From the NCBI GenBank assembly GCA_949152475.1, contig OX424564.1:3720001-3784000 (forward strand): 64,000 bases of DNA. The letters run 5' to 3'. Made by a program: the position numbers and the translations under genes. The notes below the pieces were generated by a model. It made no database searches. It had not been told where the DNA came from and worked only from the letters and a program-made list of their open reading frames with translations. Below, in pieces: positions 14,204-24,937 of the stretch (positions are counted from its first letter, which is position 1; the number at the start of each line of letters is the position of its first letter). Source of the DNA: Terebella lapidaria (Eukaryota > Annelida > Polychaeta > Terebellida > Terebellidae).

Positions 14204-14488
14204 CATAGACATATCAATCTCTCTGTTTGTAGTTATTGAGCTTGAGGTCACAAAAGGTCAGAGGAAGAGGGTAGTTACACTTCCGTTGTTAACCTATAAC
14301 GTCGTATTGCCATTGTTCAATCTTGACGATCTTCTGAGTGATGATGTCACGTACGATATTTGACGCATTTTGACAATTCAATTTTCCGTGAAAACGCCAA
14401 ACCGGAAATAAAGTACCCCTCTTCCTCTGGACGCAAGCTCAAGGTCACAGAGTACGAGTTGGCAGTCCATCTCTGTTCTATGTCTATG
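14204..14488. mobile_element. 285-bp non-autonomous hAT-like MITE
   Basis: The ends CATAGACATA and TATGTCTATG are perfect 10-bp inverted repeats. Both sides carry the 8-bp direct duplication ATATCGAC (14196-14203 and 14489-14496), and removing one copy restores the family-1 monomer across the gap. An 8-bp duplication is the hAT-superfamily signature. The interior includes a GAGCTTGAGGTCAC word near the left end and a near-inverse GCAAGCTCAAGGTCAC near the right. There is no transposase. Confidence 0.85.
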
Positions 14489-14689
14489 ATATCGACTTTA
14501 CAGCTTAGGAATCAATTGTGAACATATATGATATGATATATAATGAATATGCTCATGACCTTGAATTTGACCTTTGACCTCATTTTCAAGGTCACAGGAC
14601 AAAATGGCTAATATCTCACTTATTATCGATTTTACAGCTTAGGAATCAATTGTGGACAAATAGGAAATGATATATGCTGAATAGACGTG

Positions 14690-15553
14690 GAATCAATACC
14701 CAGTATTAAGTATTCCGAGCAAACAAAACAGGGTCCGTTATCCAATCTCATAGTCCGGGGACAGAAAGTCATATCAGGCATACGAAGTGAGAGAAAACAA
14801 AAATGACAGGGAAACTCATGAACCCCCGTAAATGGCCATTAGGAGGTGAAATCAGGTGTTCCGGAAAGAGTGAGCATTTCCTGCCCCACTAGTGGCACCC
14901 GTCATGAATTCCCCAAAATTAACATGAAAATAGATCTAGTTGCATGGCAGACATGGATTTGCAGTATTTATCAACCAGATCATGATGACGTCCATATAAT
15001 TTCTTAAACGCAGCTATAAGTCTTGGTAAAACATATCCTTGTCGTAGCAGTTTAGAGACTAGCTGGGCACTTCGATAGACAAAGTCCTCATATTTGCAAC
15101 TAGCTCTGGAATAGCGTATAAGTTGAGAAACAAACACACCATATGCCGGTGACATAGGAATGTTGCTGCTTAGAAAAGGGAAATTGACTATGGAAAAATT
15201 GAAATCATCACGTTTGTCATATAATCTAGTTGACAGGTTAGAATCATTATCAATCTCCAACCTCAGGTCTAGATAGTTGGAAAAATTAGCGGATTCTGTA
15301 GTATCCTTAATTTCAAGTTCCTTAGGATATATGACATCCAAATAATCACCAAACTTGGGATTATTTAGCGACAATACATCATCTATGTATCGGAAAGTGA
15401 AATTAAAATTACATGTTAGTTTCTTAGAACTTCCTCTTTGTAAATGTTGGATAAAATCTGATTCATATGAGTATAAAAACAGGTCTGCCAATAATGGTGC
15501 ACAGTTTGTACCCATGGGAATACCAATAGTTTGTTGAAATATTCGACCACCTT
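14690..15553 (-). mobile_element. Penelope-like element fragment (reverse transcriptase plus 3' tail)
   Basis: The minus strand encodes about 210 residues of a Penelope-like reverse transcriptase, ending at 14919. Visible motifs are GIPMGTNCAPL (the PLE motif B region), YIDDVL (the catalytic YxDD box) and the thumb-side words YGVFVSQLIRYSRA and LRQGYVLPRLIAAFKK. The N-terminal fingers and motif A are absent, since the element joins family-1 monomer sequence at about 15553; the residues upstream of GGRIF come from that monomer. No GIY-YIG endonuclease follows in this frame. The 3' tail (14715-14895) recurs at three other places in the window. It is a 5'-truncated copy, and its frame over this fragment is open. 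Confidence 0.85.
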
Positions 15554-16262
15554 GAATTTGACCTCTGACCTCATTCTCAAGGTCACAGGACAAAATGGCT
15601 CATACCTTGCTCCTCTATTGACTGCATGGCTTGGGAATCAGTTGTGGATATATAGAAAATGATATACACTGAATATTTTGATGACCTTGAATTTGACCTT
15701 TGCCTTCATTTTCAAGACCACAGCACAAAATTGCTAATATATCTCTGATTATTGAATTTACAGCTTAGCAATCAACTGTGGACATGATATATACTTAATA
15801 TTATATATGCTGAATATTCTCGAGACCTTGATTTTAACCAGTGACCTGGCTAACATCTAAAATATTAAACATTGTTCGGTAACCTATCTTTGGCCCTTGG
15901 CCTAATTTTTTTTTACTTAACTGTTTTGTGTTAACACATCTGCACCAAATGGCAATAATTCCAAAACTTAACTAATGACACGTCGCATTGCACTTCTAAT
16001 TGTCTGCACTCTAGACTGAATGGTTGAACGGAGCCGAAGCAGAATGTGACCTGTTACAGGTCATGAACGGATGCTTGAGTGAATAGTCATCGTATAGGAG
16101 AGGCCGGTTGACCTTATTCATTCATTCAGGACTGAAATTGGCAGAAAAAAACACGATGATGATTACATACAACTATTAAGCAAATGCTGGAAATGTGCAA
16201 AATATCCAAATGTGTACAGTGGATTATTTCTAAAATATTTTATTTTATTTATTCGTTGAAAG

Positions 16263-16385
16263 GGCGCAAGTATCATACACTGCGCCTTAATACTACTCGT
16301 CCACTAAATGAATACCATTTTATCCACCTGTCACCTTTTTAATCCTTATTCATTATAGAGGAAGGCGCAGTGTATGATACTTGGC
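16263..16385. mobile_element. 123-bp MITE with 9-bp target-site duplication
   Basis: CAAGTATCATACACTGCGCC near the left end is matched exactly by its reverse complement near the right end (22-bp arms). Directly outside are two copies of CGTTGAAAG (16254-16262 and 16386-16394). A 9-bp duplication is typical of Mutator-like elements. The outermost bases differ slightly (GGCGCAAG against GCCAAG when both are read inward), so the superfamily call is tentative while the element itself is clear. Confidence 0.85.
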
Positions 16386-16568
16386 CGTTGAAAGATGTGT
16401 AGTTTTCTCCACAGCAGTTTTTCTGAATGTTTCCAATGCAGACACAACAGCTTACTCCTATAACACACGAAACGCATCAGTATCCTGGCAATCGTTCGGC
16501 GTTGTCATTTTGTAATATGTGTGAGAATTATGATGCTAATGTTGTGATCCGAATATGATGTGTTTTTA

Positions 16569-18193
16569 GGTTACCGGACCTATGGTCCGATAACCTATTG
16601 GCATGGCGTTGCGTCCGTCGTCCGTCCGTTCTCATTTTTATCTTTAAAGTATATGGTCAAATCTTTCTGAAATTTTGCACAAAAATACCTAAAAATATTT
16701 CCAGGAAAGGTTTTTTTTTAGTTTTCTGATTTCCGCTTTTTTTTCAAAATGGCAGCCATTTTTGACGAAAAATGCCTGATATTGGACTTTGGCGGCCATT
16801 CTCTCAAAATTTGTTCAATAACTTTTTTTCTTACTGATGCATAACACTCTTCATATGTACCCCTACGATGTGTATAAGTTTCGTTGTCCTTGAATCGCTC
16901 GAAGTGGGCCATTTTGGGCCCAAACTCGGCCCAAATGGGATTTTCCCATGTTAAATTCTCCTATGCTTTATAATGGGACACATTAAGCCTAATATTTCAC
17001 TTAATATTGAGATTAGAGACTAGGAATCAATCGTGGACATATAGGAAATGATATATGCTGAATATTCTTGTGACCTTGAATTTGAACTCTGACCTCGGTT
17101 TCAAGGTCAGAGCGGCCATTTTAGTCGAAAAATGGCCAATTTTGGAGTTTGACGGTCGTTTACTCAAAATCTGTTCAGTAACTTTTTTTCTTATTGATGC
17201 ACAACACTCCTCATATGTACTCCTGTGACATGTGTGAATTTCGTTCCCCTCGAATCGCTCTAAGTGGGCCATTTTGGCCCAAGCTCGGCCCAAATGGGAC
17301 TTTCCCATGATAAATTCTCCTATGCTTCATAATGGGACACATTATGCCTAATATCTCACTTAATATTGAGATTAGAGACTAGGAATCAATTGTGGACATA
17401 TAGGAAATGATATATGCTGAATATTCTGATGACCTTGAATTTGACCTTTGACCCCATTTTCAAGGTCATAGGACAAAATGGCTTATATCTCGCTTATTAT
17501 CGACTCTACAGCTTAGGAATCAATTGTGGACATATAGGAAATGATATATGCTGAATATTCTGATGATCCTAAATTTGACCTTTGACCCCATTTTCATGGT
17601 CATAGGACAAAATAGCTAATATCTCGCTTGTCATCGACTTTACGGCTTACGAATCAGTTCTGAACATATAGGAAATGATATATGCAAATTATTGTCGTGA
17701 CCTTGAATTTGACCTTTGACCTCATTTTCAAGGTCACAGGACAAAGTGGCTAATATCTCACTTATTATCGATTTTACAGCTTAGGAATCAATTGTGGACA
17801 TATAGGAAATGATATATGCTGAATATTCTTGTGGCCTTGAATTTGACCTCTGACCTCATTTTCAAGGTCCAAGTACAAACTGGCTCATATCTTGCTCCTC
17901 TATTGACTGTATGGCTTGGGAATCAATTGTTGACATATAGAAAATGATATACACTGAATATTTTGATGACCTTGAATTTGACCTTTGCCTTCATTTTCAA
18001 GGCCACAGCACAAAATTGCTAATATCTCTCTGTTTTGAATTTACAGCTTAGCAATCAACTGTGGACATGATATATGCTTAATATTATATATGCTGAATGT
18101 TCTCTTGACCTTGATTTTAACCAGTGACCTGGCTAACATCTAAAATATTAAACATTGTCCGGTAACCTATCTTTGGCCCTTGGCCTAATTTTG
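16569..18193 (+). mobile_element. Family-1 Helentron-like element, complete ends
   Basis: This is the best-preserved family-1 copy. The 5' end is GGTTACCGGACC, loop TAT, then GGTCCGATAACC: a 12-bp word and its inverse with one mismatch. Next come TATTGGCATGGCGTTGCG and a GTCC run. Two related segments with AAAATGGC..CATTTT words and TTTCGTT..CTTGAATCGCTC follow, then six to seven ~134-bp monomers (spacing 134-135 bp from 17394). The 3' end is GTCCGGTAACC (exact inverse of the 5' word), about 11 bases, the hairpin GGCCCTTGGCC, then TAATTTT. Such asymmetric repeats with a terminal 3' hairpin are the published structure of non-autonomous Helentrons. It carries no Rep/Helicase gene. Confidence 0.8.
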
Positions 18194-18297
18194 TTATTAA
18201 AATATATGCCTGTGAAATTAATGTTGTATTACTTTTTATCGTGGTTATTAGCCGGTATTAGTTGGGTGAGCATATACTCAGCTTTAGGACTTTTCAC

Positions 18298-18372
18298 GAG
18301 ATTACACGGTTAGGGCGGGACCGAGATTACACGGTTAGGGTGGGACCGAGATTACACGGTTAGGACGGGACC
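18298..18372 (+). repeat. Three tandem 25-bp units
   Basis: Three exactly spaced 25-bp units (18298, 18323, 18348) start GAGATTACACGGTTAGG and end GGGACC, differing at one or two bases. They lie directly upstream of the GC-rich promoter-like segment and could be promoter-proximal repeats of an old LTR or of a host promoter. Confidence 0.9.
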
Positions 18373-19240
18373 GATAAGCTGGACGCATCAAGTCGTCACG
18401 GCCGGGTGAATTCGGAGCATTACCGTGCGCTCGACTCAAGAGCATGATTGGCCGCGCGCTCAGCTGCCTATAAGAGGGCAGCGGCAGATCGCTGCTGGAC
18501 TCGGGGGGCGGGATGGTGCAGTGGCAGAGCGCTCGGTCCATGATCTAAAGGTCGTGGGTTCGAGTCCGCTCAGCGCCACTTGTGCCTAGAAACCTCTCAC
18601 TCCAGTGCAGCCCGACTGGCGGTAAAAACAAAGGTCGGGTGGTGTCAGAGACTGTCTATGGTGTCTGGCACCTAAAAGATCCCTTGGGATTTATCGCAAG
18701 GAGTAGGGGATTTCCCCGATCCCGGGTTTCTGTCTAGGGGGCATATCATCGAGTTATGGCGCCCCCTTACCCCAAGTACAAGTACAAGTACTTGCTGCTG
18801 GACTCTCCACTCGCTGGACACTGCTGACGATTTGCTGGATTTATAACGTTACTCTGTTCGAGGCTGGCTGGGTATCGGGGCTCGCTGGACATCTAGGTTG
18901 CTGGCCCGAGGCTTACTGGACGCTGGACAGGCTGGAGGTGGGCTGAACCTAGATAAGTCCTAGATAAGCCGGACAGCCGTAGCGGGAAAGGCCCAGCAGG
19001 TTCCTCGGGAGGGGAGATAGCAGCGCCATCTAGGCAGTAGCCTTTTATAGCCATTTTATAGGGGTGTTTATACAGGCAATACAGTCAAATTATAGAGATC
19101 AGCAGTGTTTTACGGGAATTTTATGTGGATTTTAATAAATGGTGATATTGCCGGAACTGCTTTCTAGTGCTTTTGCACACACACATTAGGTTCACAGTTG
19201 GGCGTGTGTAATTGAGGCACGTTACCCAACAACAATTCTC
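18373..19240 (+). promoter_or_regulatory. GC-rich promoter-like block, possibly a solo LTR fossil
   Basis: Clearly more GC-rich than its surroundings. It has a TATA-like CTATAAGAGGG at about 18470, CTGGAC-rich downstream sequence, and an AATAAA at about 19133. TGTTG at about 18219 and CAACA at about 19232 could be LTR-type ends, giving about 1 kb including the SINE. No coding region, primer-binding site or second LTR was seen, and I found no matching target-site duplication. A host promoter is the alternative. An LTR reading is a guess from layout only. Confidence 0.3.
18503..18793 (+). mobile_element. tRNA-derived SINE with 12-bp target-site duplication
   Basis: The 5' head is tRNA-like: an A-box region TGGTGCAGTGGCAGAGCG and, 35-40 bases later, a B-box GGTTCGAGTCC. 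A tRNA-unrelated body follows (TGGCACCTAAAAGATCCC, TTTCCCCGATCCCGGG, ATGGCGCCCCCTTACCCC), ending in a short AAGTAC repeat. The flanking sequence GCTGCTGGACTC is duplicated at 18491-18502 and 18794-18805, proving insertion into the GC-rich block. At 291 bp it looks full length. It would be transcribed by RNA polymerase III and depends on a LINE for movement. Confidence 0.9.
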
Positions 19241-20039
19241 TACACACGCTACATAAGCCTTAATTTGAATAATTTGAAAAAATTTGAAGAAACTTAAGAA
19301 CACAGCATGATGAATAGCGGAAGCCATAGTGATATGGTCAGGGGCAGGCAGTGTTCATAATATACATTTTTTGTAGTTGTTTCGACTATTAAACTCATGG
19401 ACTAAACAAGCAATGCCCAATGACTGGTTGCATGAAGTTTGTGCTCAAGTACACTTAAGCACCCACTCGCAAGGTGAAAAATGCTGATGAGTTGATAGAA
19501 TGCACCAGGGTCAACGAGAGAACGTATTTCACAGTGGTCACAGAAGCAATTCTCATGGATGATAACGATTTGCCGTATCGGAAACGGAAGCGTGACTAGG
19601 AGTCCGATTTTGGCAAAACTCGGTAATCCCAGAGTTATCAGTCAAATATAAAAAATCAACATTGATGTGACACTGTGTATCATATTCAAGTATTCATGAA
19701 TAACACGCTTGGAAAATCCCTATACAGTCGAGTCAGAAGCAATATGATGGAATATTATACAGCGGCACAACAGAACATGACTTGTCGCACCAAGTCTGCA
19801 GCGTCGAGATGATTGATCATCATGCTGGGGGATAACCGATGGTAGACAGAAACAAAGTCCACTGAGCTAGCATCAGTCTTATCAAATTGTCTGGAATTAT
19901 TTCAGAATTAGAATAGAAAACCTTTCCGTAAATATTTATAGTTGGTAATACATCTGGGTAATATATCCAATCCAATCCTCATAAAGATGAAACCAAGTAG
20001 AATGTAAGTATCAATCTATTACCACCAATACAGCCAAAT
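19241..20039. other. Non-coding stretch with one old repeat and the GTAAGTATC module
   Basis: No gene seen. It contains the second copy (19762-19905) of the diverged repeat found at 1770-1910. At 20001-20046 there is a forward copy of the dispersed module TGTAAGTATC then ATTACCACCAATACAGCC and TTTTGATG, which ends directly against a Penelope tail. Confidence 0.5.
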
Positions 20040-20165
20040 TTTGATGTAGAAAGTATTCCAAGCTAACAAAACCGAGCGAATCGAAGTCCGCTCAGGCAAA
20101 ATCGAGAAATGGTATGGAACTTCATGAACCCCCATATATAACATGCACTAGACCATCAAATACCC
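20040..20165 (-). mobile_element. Penelope-like element 3' tail, diverged
   Basis: Similar to the 3' tail of the element at 14690-15553 and in the same orientation: on the plus strand AGTATTCCAAGC, ACAAAACCG, CTTCATGAACCCCC. No coding sequence is attached. Confidence 0.5.
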
Positions 20166-20274
20166 TGGAGTTTAACAGTCAAGCAGAAAAAAACCCAGTC
20201 AAAACGGTCATCGTTAAGAATTACTGTTTTGGAGGGGAAATGTGAAATGACTTCTTTATGTTACCTTCCATTTG

Positions 20275-20660
20275 ATCCGCTACCCTATTCCCATGGTGTT
20301 GGATCCGTGGTCCCTTTACATTTCTCATCTTTGAAGTTCACGATCGAATCTTTCTGAAATTTTGCGCAAAAATGCCTGATTCAAAACGACGGCCTTTTTC
20401 AACAAAGAACGGCAAAATTATGACATTTGTGGCCATTTTCTCAAAAACAATATAGGCCGTATGTGCCTTTGTGACGTGTACAAGTTATGTAGCCCTTGAA
20501 TCGCCTTTGCGTGTGGCACCATTTTTTCTTCGAAGGGTTGGTGAAAATCAAGTCACTACTTGTTTTAAGCCATTTCCAGACAAGAAACAATTATTTTGTT
20601 TCTATGTACCCCTGTGATGTATATAAGTTTCGTTATCAGCTTTTGGCGGTCATTTAGATC
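20275..20660 (+). repeat. Family-1 element, degenerate 5' part
   Basis: CCGCTACCCTATTCCCATGG, GTTGGATCCGTGGTCC and TTTCTGAAATTTTGCGCAAA match, with decay, the 5' region of the elements at 13641 and 16569. The word TATAAGTTTCGTT also recurs at 20628. There is no 3' end and no recognisable monomer block beyond it. Confidence 0.55.
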
Positions 20661-22503
20661 TGCCCGAAGGGTCGGCGGAAAAAAAATTGTTTTGAGTCCC
20701 AAAAATAATGTATAATTTTTTCGCCACTGAAAAATATTTTGAACTGGGAAAAATTCATATCCTTTTCTCTTCATAATGGGAGTTGTGGAGAGTAAACTCC
20801 TGGAAAGTTCAAGATGTAGCCTAAATATTGACACATTCAAATGGAAAGTCACATACAGTGATTTCAGTGGTGACCTTACATTTGGTACCGATTGACAATT
20901 GGAGGTCAAAACGATAGTTTGGTGAAAACAAAACAGTTGTGGTGGCTTAACAATTTATTACATTGCAACCTTTCTTTGCCTCAGAGCTAATGTTTCTTAT
21001 TTTACAACTTAATCGAATTTTTTTGTGTGTGTGTAACGTTAAGACTTATCGCCACTGCAACAATGTAAAGTTAGTAATCTCATGAGAACACTCAAAATTA
21101 ATTATTTAATTTCACAGACGAATAAAACCCAGTTTGACTCAAAACGCAAAGGGCGCTTCGCTAATTTTCAACTAGCAACCTCTGTTTGTTATGTTATGGA
21201 GTGCGTGGTTATCCCGCGTCAGGTTCAGTCCCCCATGTACGTCATACTGAGGCTTCGTGGTCGATTACACCCCCATTACACGCGGCGATGAATCAATAAG
21301 TCTTTTCTTTGCTTGAAATGGTTTCAAACAGTTTGAATAATGTTGACGCAATCCATTATTGCGGACAGTACGTTTATCATTAACGGGCTATCGAAATTCA
21401 CTTTGTGATCCATTTCCCTGGAATCACAATGATGGCCTCTTATGAACACTCGTCGATCACTACACAAAGCATTGTATCGGAATAACGCCACATCATCATT
21501 CGGGCAGGCGGTCAGGTAGATCAGATGTATCAACCTATCACCGGTTATAACAATTTTGATGATGTCAATAAAAAAACCTAACCTCAAACACTTTCGGGAT
21601 AGAAACAAAGCCTGACCAAACTTTGTATATCTGAAGCCACATTGGCGACATCAGGGGCAGACCGTGTGTAAATATAATTACACCAGATGGAATTAGTGCA
21701 ACCGGGCTGCCCAATAACTTAATTTAGAAATTCGAAACAAACCCCGTGAAATGGGTGTATGACAAGTACACGAGTACCCAATCACAAGCCAAAAGGCTAT
21801 GGAGTTGATGGTTCTCCTGGATGTTATACAGATGATATCCTGAAGGGTAAATTGTTACCCTAGTGCAAACGGTAAGGTAGAGTACAAGGGGGTGGTGTGC
21901 AATGTGGTCAGAAGATTTGATGTGACTAATTGGTTTATTCCCACAGGGATGTGTTTTTTATTTCAACCACGTAAGAAGCCACTCACATCATTTACAAAAG
22001 ATGCTCTAGTTGGTCAAGTTACATACCTCCCGGTGTATACTATTTTGATATACGTAATATTTGATACTGTAAATCAGTACAATATCCAGACTGGAATTTC
22101 AATATTGGTTATATATACATGTATTTAAAAATAGAAGCAACACCATGATTATAAGTTTTTGATTATAAATTTTTATTATAAGTTTTCGACTGTCGGTATT
22201 CGGTCTCACATCTGACATGTTTAAATTCTTTGCCAACAACTACATTTCAAAGTCTGTCTACCTCTTATGGCCCGTGAAACCAGTGTGACCTGACTATATG
22301 TTTGGGGAGATGTTCTTTGTGTTCTTATTGTAATCATCAATATATTTATGCTAGTGGGGATATATCGACGTATACATTGACCAGACAGTCTTGCATTGCG
22401 AGTACAAAGCACTGTAAATTCAATATGCACTTCATGACAGGTATTACCCTACATTCGCAACACTGATGATGATAAACGAAACTCCATTGTATGTTGGCAA
22501 CAA
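20661..22503. other. Non-coding stretch, no gene recognised
   Basis: Open frames here are short and show no domain. The 114-codon minus-strand frame at 20565-20909 overlaps repeat sequence and is not supported as a gene. The stretch 20760-20880 is loosely similar to 53080-53200 in inverse orientation (TTTGAATGTGTCAATA words). At 21535-21570 TGTATCAACCTATCACC followed by ATTTTGATGATGTCAATA resembles the 3' region of family-2 elements. Confidence 0.45.
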
Positions 22504-24937
22504 TCTAAAAATCGGCCATAGGCCAACACTTGACGAAATATCTACACATTTGTTTATTTACATTTAAAACATTTACTCATAATTTACACATTGAAAATAT
22601 TTACTGAACAACTAGCATTAGAAATTGACACATTTAAGACACCTCCTGAGCATCACCCAGCAGTAGAATTCACAATTTTAGAAATTAGACAAGAGTTGCT
22701 TTATTTACACAGTGACCTTGGCCTTAATACTTGTCCCTGAATTCTGAATTTTCAAAAATTTGTTAGAATTAATAATGCACAACTCCTGAGCAGACATACA
22801 TATTGAAATTTTATGACGTCTCCTGAGCAAGACCCAGCCATTTGAGACTGACTCATTTAAAACATCCAATCGATGTGTGTATCAACATAGTATATACTAC
22901 TAACAGCACAAAATTTTGATGATGTCAATATAAAAAAAATCATAAAATACAGTATTGCTATTAATGTTCGTTACTACAACTTGGTAACTTTCATATCATG
23001 ATGCTGCATCTTTGGAGAACCATCTAATGAATTCAAGCAGATCGTGATGGCCGTTTTTGTATGCCATACTGGTATTATATGACAGAGGCGACGACAATTT
23101 TCGCACGACATAATGCCCATATTCCTACCAAATGATCATTCAACAGTGTATATTATTAATATATCATAACACTTTGCAAAAAGTTCTTGGATAACCGCTA
23201 TAATAGATTATAATGGTACTGGATATTCTAAAAAAAAACAAAGAGCAAAAAAAATATTTACCAGCAGGTAGATTCGAACCCACAGAGTCAACAGCCTACG
23301 TGTTAGAGAGCGAGCACTGTAACCACTCGGCCACCGAGCCATCATACAACTTGTTGCCGTATTCCCTTCCCCATTGTGAACAACTTTTACTGTACATGTA
23401 TGACCGCATGCATGTCGGCATGACTGCACGAAGAAATCGATCCCAAAATAACTGTAACTTTATAACCCAAACTAATATTGATAACCAACTTTCACAGTCA
23501 ACTCAATTGGAGAATTAGAGCAAGAAAAGTCCACATTTCATATTTGTGTATTCAAATCTGCATAAAACATTTCATATTTCCTATAAATTGGCAACTTATG
23601 TTAGGTAATTTTGCGGCCACTACTCTAGGGCTACAACTATGCAACTTGCACATGACCCCCAGATTTTCGGCATCGGGCGATAATCGGGAGTTTTGGTCGT
23701 ACGACCATCGCACATACACCATTTGACGCCGAATTGACCATACAAAAATACAAAAATACTGACAAAAATTAATGTTGATCGAAAGTGGAGTTATTGCGAT
23801 TTTTCGATTTTGACCTTTTACATGACCTTGACCTCAATTTTCGACCTTGAGTTAAGAAACTCCACAGATTTGTTCAATTTGATAAGGCACAACTCTTGAG
23901 TAAAAATCAATAACACATATCAGAACCTGGCCTCGCAATATGGGGTTGAAGTTGCGAGACATGAAACCATAAAATCAAGACCCTCGAATTTTTGACCCGG
24001 ACCGAAAATCGGCACTTTTGGTCGTACGACCATCGGGCATGCACCACAGGACGTGGAATTGACCATAAAAAAATATAAAAATACTCACAAAAATTAACAT
24101 TGAATAGAAACGGAGTTATTGCGATTTTTCGATTTTGACCTTTACTATGACTTTAACTGTAATTCTTGATCTTGAGTCCTACACCTTTACACATATGTTC
24201 AGTGTGATAAGACACACATACTGATTAAAAATCAGCAACTTATATTGGATTTTGACTCCACAATAACGGTTTGAATATTGTACAAAATTCAAATGATCTC
24301 AAAACCCCCAAATGTTCGACCTTGGGCGATAATCGGGAGTTTTGGTCGTACAACCATCGGACATACGTCAGCTGATGTCGAATTGACCAAATAAAAATAC
24401 AAAAATGTTTAGAAAAATTAATTTTGATCAGAAGCGAAGTTATTGCGATTTTTCGATTTTGACCTTTACTATGACCTTAACGCTAATTCTTGACCTTGAG
24501 TCCTATAACTTCACAATCGTGTTTTGTGTGATAAGGCACAACTTCTGAGTAAAAATCAGGAACATCTATCGGGAACTTGCTCTATTATATGGTTTTGAAT
24601 ATTGTGAGGCAGGAAAAACCTAAATTCGTGACCCCCAAATTTTCGACCTGGACCGGAAATCGGGAGTTTTGGTCATACGACCATCGGGCATGCATCATAT
24701 GATGCGGAATTGACCATAGAAAAATATAAAAATACCTAGAAAAAATAATATTGATTAGAAACGGAGTTATTGCGATTTTTCGATTTTGACCTTTTCCTTG
24801 ACCTTGACCTCAGTTTTTGACCTTGACCTCCCAAAAGTTAATCACTTGGTCGAGTACTAATTGCACGTCTTCTGACAAATTTTCGGGACTTTACAATCAA
24901 AATTGTGACCTGTAGAGCGCTAACAAACAAACAAACA
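22504..24937 (-). mobile_element. Family-2 Helentron-like element, copy A (5' end missing)
   Basis: Oriented on the minus strand. The 3' end (low coordinates) has the hairpin GGCCATAGGCC at 22514-22524 and the word ACTTGACGAAAT at 22528-22539. A ~1.1-kb segment follows containing a tRNA-like module (23267-23343), then four ~325-bp monomers, each marked by a GGTCGTACGACC-like palindrome (23694, 24019, 24344, 24670). The 5' end stops in the AAAC run at about 24937, where copy B starts directly, so the terminal hairpin is absent. Copy A is far closer in sequence to the inverted copy D than to its neighbour B. Confidence 0.8.
23267..23343 (-). other. tRNA-like module inside family-2 copy A
   Basis: On the minus strand: an A-box word TGGCCGAGTGGTTA and a B-box GGTTCGAATCT, spaced as in a class II tRNA with a long variable arm. 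The acceptor stem does not pair (the GGCTCGG side has no matching 3' strand), so this is a tRNA-derived module and not a working tRNA gene. The same module is at 25660-25736 (-) and 30158-30236 (+). Confidence 0.75.

Larger units (their letters stand above)
13641..15914 (+). mobile_element. Family-1 Helentron-like element with nested insertions
   Basis: The 5' end carries GGACCTATGGTCC (13641-13653), ATAACC, TATTGGCATGGCGTTGC and a GTCC/GTC run. A segment with CTGAAATTTTGCACAAAAATAC and two GGCGGCC-type AT-poor words follows, then ~134-bp monomers. The 3' end is TTCGGTAACC, the hairpin GGCCCTTGGCC and TAATTTT (15876-15914). The word GGTTACC near the 5' end in the intact sister at 16569 recurs inverted here as GGTAACC. 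The monomer block is interrupted by a MITE (14204-14488) and a Penelope-like fragment (14690-15553). Confidence 0.75.

Noticed and set aside
18310-18345. Telomere-type TTAGGG hexamers
   Set aside because: Only two isolated hexamers occur, inside a 25-bp tandem unit; there is no hexamer run.
23267-23343. Functional tRNA gene
   Set aside because: The box words are present but the acceptor stem does not pair, and the sequence is a fixed part of a repeated element.
23208-23429. Frames containing MARWPSGYSARS-type sequence near 23.3, 25.6 and 30.1 kb
   Set aside because: This is the usual translation shadow of a tRNA-like A-box region, here the tRNA-like module of family 2.
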